A DNA stretch of 64,000 nucleotides from Burkholderia sp. (GTDB lineage: Bacteria > Pseudomonadota > Gammaproteobacteria > Burkholderiales > Burkholderiaceae): positions 62,001-126,000 of the forward strand of contig JAIRVP010000004.1 in assembly GCA_031253835.1 (NCBI GenBank). The letters are read 5' to 3'. Every line of letters begins with the position of its first letter. Within the stretch, counting starts at the first letter, position 1. The notes beneath the pieces were generated by a model that saw only the letters and a program-made list of their open reading frames with translations, made no database searches and was not told the DNA's origin. Made by a program: the position numbers and the translations under genes. Positions 60,447 to 64,000 of the stretch are shown here, piece by piece.

Positions 60447-60485
60447 CGCGGCGGGCGGCACGGCCGGTACAGCGGGCCGACGCGT

Positions 60486-61343
60486 TCACCGCACCGCTTC
60501 GAACGCACCGATCAGCAACGCCCCCGCCGCAATCACCGCGCACCCGGCCGCCCGGCGCGGCGTCAGCCGCTCGCCGAGATACACGCGCGCAATCAGCGCC
60601 GCGAACACGACGCTCGTTTCCCGCAGCGCCGACACCGGGCCCATCGGCGCACGATCCATCGCCCAGATCACGATGCCGTACGCGAGCGCCGCGAACACGC
60701 CGCCGCATGCGGCCTTCGCCGTTTCGCCGACATCCTGCGTCAGCCGCAGCGGCCCCGCGCGCAGCCGGTAGTACGCGGCCATCATCGCGCCCGTCAGCAC
60801 GAACATCCACGCGGTATAGCCGACCGTGTTGCCGCTCTCGCGCACGCCGATTCCGTCGACGACGCTGTACGCCGCGATCGACACGCCGGTCGCGAACGCG
60901 GTCGGCAGCACCTGCGTCATCCGGTGCGTCGCGTCGCGACCGCGCTCCAGCCCGATCGCCATGATCCCCGCGCAGATCAGCACGAGCCCGCCTTGCGCGC
61001 CGGCGTTCAGGTGCTCGCCCGCGAACGCCGCCGCGCCGAGCGTGACGAGCAGCGGCGCGGTGCCGCGCGCGACCGGGTACGCGACGGTCAGGTCGCCATG
61101 CTCGTACGCGCGCACGAGCAGCAGCGTATAGACGACGTGAATCGCGGCCGATGCAACGACGTAGAGCCAGCTCGCGGGCGTGATCGGCGCGGCGGCCGGC
61201 AGGAACAGCAGCGCGAACACCCCGATCGCGATCTGCAGCACCGTGGCCGACCGCAGCCGGTCGCCGCTGCTGCGGACGAGCGCATTCCATGACGCATGCA
61301 GGAACGCCGCGCACAGAACGGCAAACAGAACGGGGATCGGCAC
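60486..61343 (-). CDS. EamA/DMT-superfamily transporter
   Basis: A 285-aa, ten-helix drug/metabolite transporter with two EamA repeats (HASWNALVRSS near the start; SALRETSVVFAALIARVYLGERLTP in the second half). The start is GTG 61343 with GGGAGG seven bases upstream; the upstream frame is not coding. Substrate unknown. Confidence 0.88.
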   Translation of the reverse strand: MPIPVLFAVLCAAFLHASWNALVRSSGDRLRSATVLQIAIGVFALLFLPAAAPITPASWLYVVASAAIHVVYTLLLVRAYEHGDLTVAYPVARGTAPLLVTLGAAAFAGEHLNAGAQGGLVLICAGIMAIGLERGRDATHRMTQVLPTAFATGVSIAAYSVVDGIGVRESGNTVGYTAWMFVLTGAMMAAYYRLRAGPLRLTQDVGETAKAACGGVFAALAYGIVIWAMDRAPMGPVSALRETSVVFAALIARVYLGERLTPRRAAGCAVIAAGALLIGAFEAVR

Positions 61344-61744
61344 GCTGAAACCTCCCTGGCGGCTGGAAATCACGCGACGCGCGCGACAGGCGTTCATCGT
61401 ATGAATGCGTAACCGGATTGTCAAAAAAGCGCCGCGCGGCGTTGCGTAGACGAATGGGGCCGCCGCGCCCTGTCTCCCGCCCCGCACGGCTCCGGCAGCA
61501 ACCGCCCGCCCACCGCCGAATGTGACGCCGCGGTGGCACGCGGTCCGCCCCTTTCCGTTCTCTTTCGTGACGCGCTGCGCCGTAATGAAATCGATACCGC
61601 AACGCAACCGTCGCGAAAACACTCCGTCCCCATATCTTCATACGCGGCTGTTTCAATGCGCGTGCTCTCTCACGAGCTCCGCGCCGAACCGACACGGCGA
61701 CGGGGCCGCTCTCCACCATCGCAGACCTTACCTGGAGTTTCCCG
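61344..61744. other. Divergent intergenic region
   Basis: 401 bases before the phospholipase-type gene. CTGGAG serves as its ribosome site. No recognised operator, repeat or ORF was found. Confidence 0.45.
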
Positions 61745-63418
61745 ATGTTCCGTCAAGCCTTGCTCGTCACTGCCTGCGCAGCCGCAGCGCTGGCGCTGTT
61801 CGCCTGCGGCGGCAGCGACGATCCCACGTCGACGCCTGCCGTGTCGTCGCAGGATGCGCTGCAGACCGCCACGCCGATCAAGCACGTCGTCGTGATCTAT
61901 GGCGAAAACATCTCGTTCGACCACTACTTCGGCACCTACCCGAACGCGACGAACCCGTCGGGCGAACCGGCGTTCAGCGCGAAGTCCGGCACGCCGACGC
62001 CGAACGGGCTGACGGGCACGCTGCTCACCGCGAACCCCAACTTCACGAACACGGCCAACGGCACCGACGCGGCGAACCCGTTCCGCCTCGACCGCACGCA
62101 GGCCGCGACCGCCGACCAGAACCACGCGTACACGGCCGAGCAGCAGGCCGAGGACAACGGCCTCGCCGACCTGTTCCCGAAATACACGGGCCGCGGCTCG
62201 TCCGGCGGCGCCGGTGCGTTCGGCACGAAGGGCCAGGTGATGGGCTACTTCGACGGCAACACCGTGACGGCACTGTGGAATTACGCGCAGCGCTTCGCGA
62301 TGAGCGACAACATGTACACGACGTCGTACGGCCCGTCGACGCCGGGCGCGCTGAACGTCGTGGCGGGCCAGACCAACGGGATGCAGATCGTCAAGACGTC
62401 CGCGCAACCGTCGACGCTCGCGAAGAGCTCGTACTACATCAATGACGGCCAGGGCGGCTTCACGATGATCAACGACGTCGACCCGGGCTTCGACGTGTGC
62501 TCGAGCACGACCGACCAGGCGATGATGGCCGGCAAGAACATCGGCGACCTGCTGAACGGCGCGAAGATCACGTGGGGCGGCTTCATGGGCGGCTTCAACC
62601 TGTCGACGACGAACGGCAACGGCACGACGGGCTGCGCGCGCAGCACGGTCGCCACCGCCGTGAACGCCGCGACGTCCGACTACATCCCGCACCACAACTG
62701 GTTCCAGTACTACGCGTCGACCGCGAACCCGCAACACACGCGCCCGAGCTCGGTCGCGGCGATCGGTTCGAGCCTGCAGGCCGACGGCAAGACCGCCGAA
62801 CCCGCGAACCACCAGTACGACACGGACGACTTCTTCGCCGCCGTGAAGGCCGGCAACTTCCCGTCGGTCAGCTACCTGAAGGCGCCGGCCGCGCAGGATG
62901 CGCACGCAGGCTATTCGGATCCGCTCGACGAGCAGGCGTTCGTGACGAAGGTCGTCAACTTCCTGCAGCAGCAGCCGGACTGGCAGAACACGGCCGTGAT
63001 CGTCACCTATGACGACTCGGACGGCTGGTACGACCACGTGTACACGCCGCCGACCCGCGCGTCGTCGGACCCGGTCGACCAGGTCAACGGCGCCGGCAAG
63101 TGCGGCACGGGCGGCACCACCGGCGTGAACGGCGCGACCGTGAACGGCCGCTGCGGCCCGGGCGTGCGCATTCCGCTGATCGTGATCTCGCCGTATGCGA
63201 AGCAGAACTACGTCGACCACACGATGATCGACCAGTCGTCCGTCGTGCGCTTCATCGAGGACAACTGGCTCGGCGGCCAGCGTATCGGCGGCGGTTCGTT
63301 CGATTCGACGGCCGGCGACCTGCGCAGCCTGTTCGACTTCACGTCGAAGCCGAACACGACGCCGCTGTACCTCGACCCGACGCTCGGCACCGCACTGAGC
63401 GCCGCACCGGCGATCTGA
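61745..63418 (+). CDS. Phospholipase C/acid phosphatase-type phosphoesterase lipoprotein
   Basis: A 557-aa exported phosphoesterase of the bacterial phospholipase C/AcpA family. The signal peptide ends in a lipobox-like LALFACGG, so Cys21 may be lipidated. Catalytic segments: VVVIYGENISFDHYFGTYPNA near the N-terminus (Glu-Asn metal/nucleophile region), VIVTYDDSDGWYDHVYTPP, and RIPLIVISPYAKQNYVDHT. AcpA-type enzymes dephosphorylate or cleave phospholipids in the envelope or medium. It ends at a strong terminator. Confidence 0.9.
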   Translation: MFRQALLVTACAAAALALFACGGSDDPTSTPAVSSQDALQTATPIKHVVVIYGENISFDHYFGTYPNATNPSGEPAFSAKSGTPTPNGLTGTLLTANPNFTNTANGTDAANPFRLDRTQAATADQNHAYTAEQQAEDNGLADLFPKYTGRGSSGGAGAFGTKGQVMGYFDGNTVTALWNYAQRFAMSDNMYTTSYGPSTPGALNVVAGQTNGMQIVKTSAQPSTLAKSSYYINDGQGGFTMINDVDPGFDVCSSTTDQAMMAGKNIGDLLNGAKITWGGFMGGFNLSTTNGNGTTGCARSTVATAVNAATSDYIPHHNWFQYYASTANPQHTRPSSVAAIGSSLQADGKTAEPANHQYDTDDFFAAVKAGNFPSVSYLKAPAAQDAHAGYSDPLDEQAFVTKVVNFLQQQPDWQNTAVIVTYDDSDGWYDHVYTPPTRASSDPVDQVNGAGKCGTGGTTGVNGATVNGRCGPGVRIPLIVISPYAKQNYVDHTMIDQSSVVRFIEDNWLGGQRIGGGSFDSTAGDLRSLFDFTSKPNTTPLYLDPTLGTALSAAPAI

Positions 63419-63440
63419 CCGTCACGGCATGACCCCGCAT

Positions 63441-63474
63441 GGCCGGCGCATCACGCGCCGGCCGTTTCCGTTTA
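63441..63474 (+). terminator. Terminator after the phosphoesterase gene
   Basis: GGCCGGCGC (63441-63449) pairs with GCGCCGGCC (63455-63463), followed by GTTTCCGTTT. Confidence 0.8.
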
Positions 63475-63524
63475 ATGCGCCCGCTTCGTGCGGCGCCCGA
63501 TTTTCGACCGATTCGACCGACAGC

Positions 63525-64000
63525 ATGACAGCTCGCCCCGCGTTCCCGTCTCCCGACGCCTCCGGCGCCTCCGCGCCGCGCGCCCCTTCCCGCCTGCTGC
63601 GCCGCGCGGCGTTCGTGCTCGGCGCGGCCGTCCTCGGCTACGGCGCGTTCGCGATCGCGTTTCCCGCGCAGGTGCCGGCGGCGATCGGCACCGTCGTCGC
63701 CGACTGGACGGGCGCGAATCCGCATCCGGTCGTGCTGCAGCGGCCCGTCGCGCAGCCGCTGTCGGCGGTCGCGCAGCTCGGGCGCGCGCTGTTCCACGAT
63801 CCGTCGCTGTCCGCGTCGGGCAAGCAGTCGTGCGCGTCGTGCCACAGCCCCGATCATGCGTACGGCCCGCCGAATGCGCTCGACGTGCAGCCGGGCGGCC
63901 TCGCGATGACGCAGCAGGGCTATCGCCCGCCGCCGTCGCTGATGTACCTGTACCGCCAGCCGAACTTCAGCATCGGCCCCGATGCGGGCGAAAACGATGC
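63525..64000 (+). CDS. Di-haem cytochrome c peroxidase family protein, N-terminal part
   Basis: The first ~158 residues of a gene that continues past the window. One membrane helix at ~25-48 anchors or exports it. The segment LGRALFHDPSLSASGKQSCASCHSPDHAYG has the first CxxCH haem site and the MauG/CcpA family spacing. The second haem site is beyond the window. It follows the phosphoesterase gene, a pairing I have seen in Burkholderia but cannot confirm here. Confidence 0.88.
   Translation, partial: MTARPAFPSPDASGASAPRAPSRLLRRAAFVLGAAVLGYGAFAIAFPAQVPAAIGTVVADWTGANPHPVVLQRPVAQPLSAVAQLGRALFHDPSLSASGKQSCASCHSPDHAYGPPNALDVQPGGLAMTQQGYRPPPSLMYLYRQPNFSIGPDAGEND

Overview
The window reads as a chromosomal segment of a Burkholderia, most likely of the B. 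cepacia complex. It is GC-rich, with strong third-position GC bias and long spurious antisense ORFs. Gene families common in Burkholderia include DUF4148, small FPASDPPA-motif proteins and tandem universal stress proteins. The catabolic and accessory content suggests a secondary chromosome; that placement is an inference. No rRNA, tRNA, insertion sequence, CRISPR array or replication origin was seen.

Layout. 0-4.2 kb: a type III secretion-style accessory locus on the minus strand. It has a partial phage-like acetyltransferase, a Gly/Asn-rich harpin-like protein with two 87-residue repeats, and an 858-aa candidate effector with an OTU-like cysteine protease core. Both of the last two are preceded by plant-inducible-promoter (PIP/hrpII) type boxes. 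4.4-8.8 kb: truncated CDF transporter, LuxR-type regulator, and an esterase-ribB pair. 8.9-10.7 kb: hipBA behind a 97-bp concentric palindrome. 11-18 kb: OYE-family oxidoreductase, 4-hydroxyphenylpyruvate dioxygenase divergent from an MHS transporter, MurA paralogue, MazE/PIN toxin-antitoxin, and an IclR regulator whose probable operator recurs in front of hppD/MHS and itself. 18.2-22.2 kb: an SOS-boxed operon of a FAN1-like VRR nuclease and a PD-(D/E)XK-XPD helicase.

22.3-39.2 kb: outer-membrane protein MipA, then a stress/low-oxygen island of small unknown proteins, CBS, PRC-barrel, BON, hybrid kinase, sigma-54 activator, chemoreceptor and universal stress proteins, with an amino-acid permease, a DedA-rhodanese fusion and a DUF985 protein. 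39.5-45.8 kb: two-component system, LprI-like protein, DUF1326-DUF2182 pair, EamA exporter and DUF4148. 46-49.5 kb: PilZ-domain protein and a class A penicillin-binding protein. 49.7-53.9 kb: trans-3-hydroxy-L-proline catabolism (dehydratase, solute-binding protein, GntR/FadR regulator, pyrroline-2-carboxylate reductase) with a shared operator. 54.1-56.9 kb: receiver protein, FNR, and a minus-strand operon with a ribosome-hibernation-like protein under a class II FNR site. 57-60.5 kb: aromatic aminotransferase and permease divergent from an Lrp regulator. 60.5-64 kb: EamA transporter, phospholipase-C-type lipoprotein and a partial cytochrome c peroxidase.

The most unifying signal is a set of TTGAY-N4-RTCAA FNR boxes, each exactly 31 bp (centre to centre) from a -10-like hexamer. 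They lie in front of two universal stress protein genes and the hibernation operon, and an fnr gene sits in the same window.
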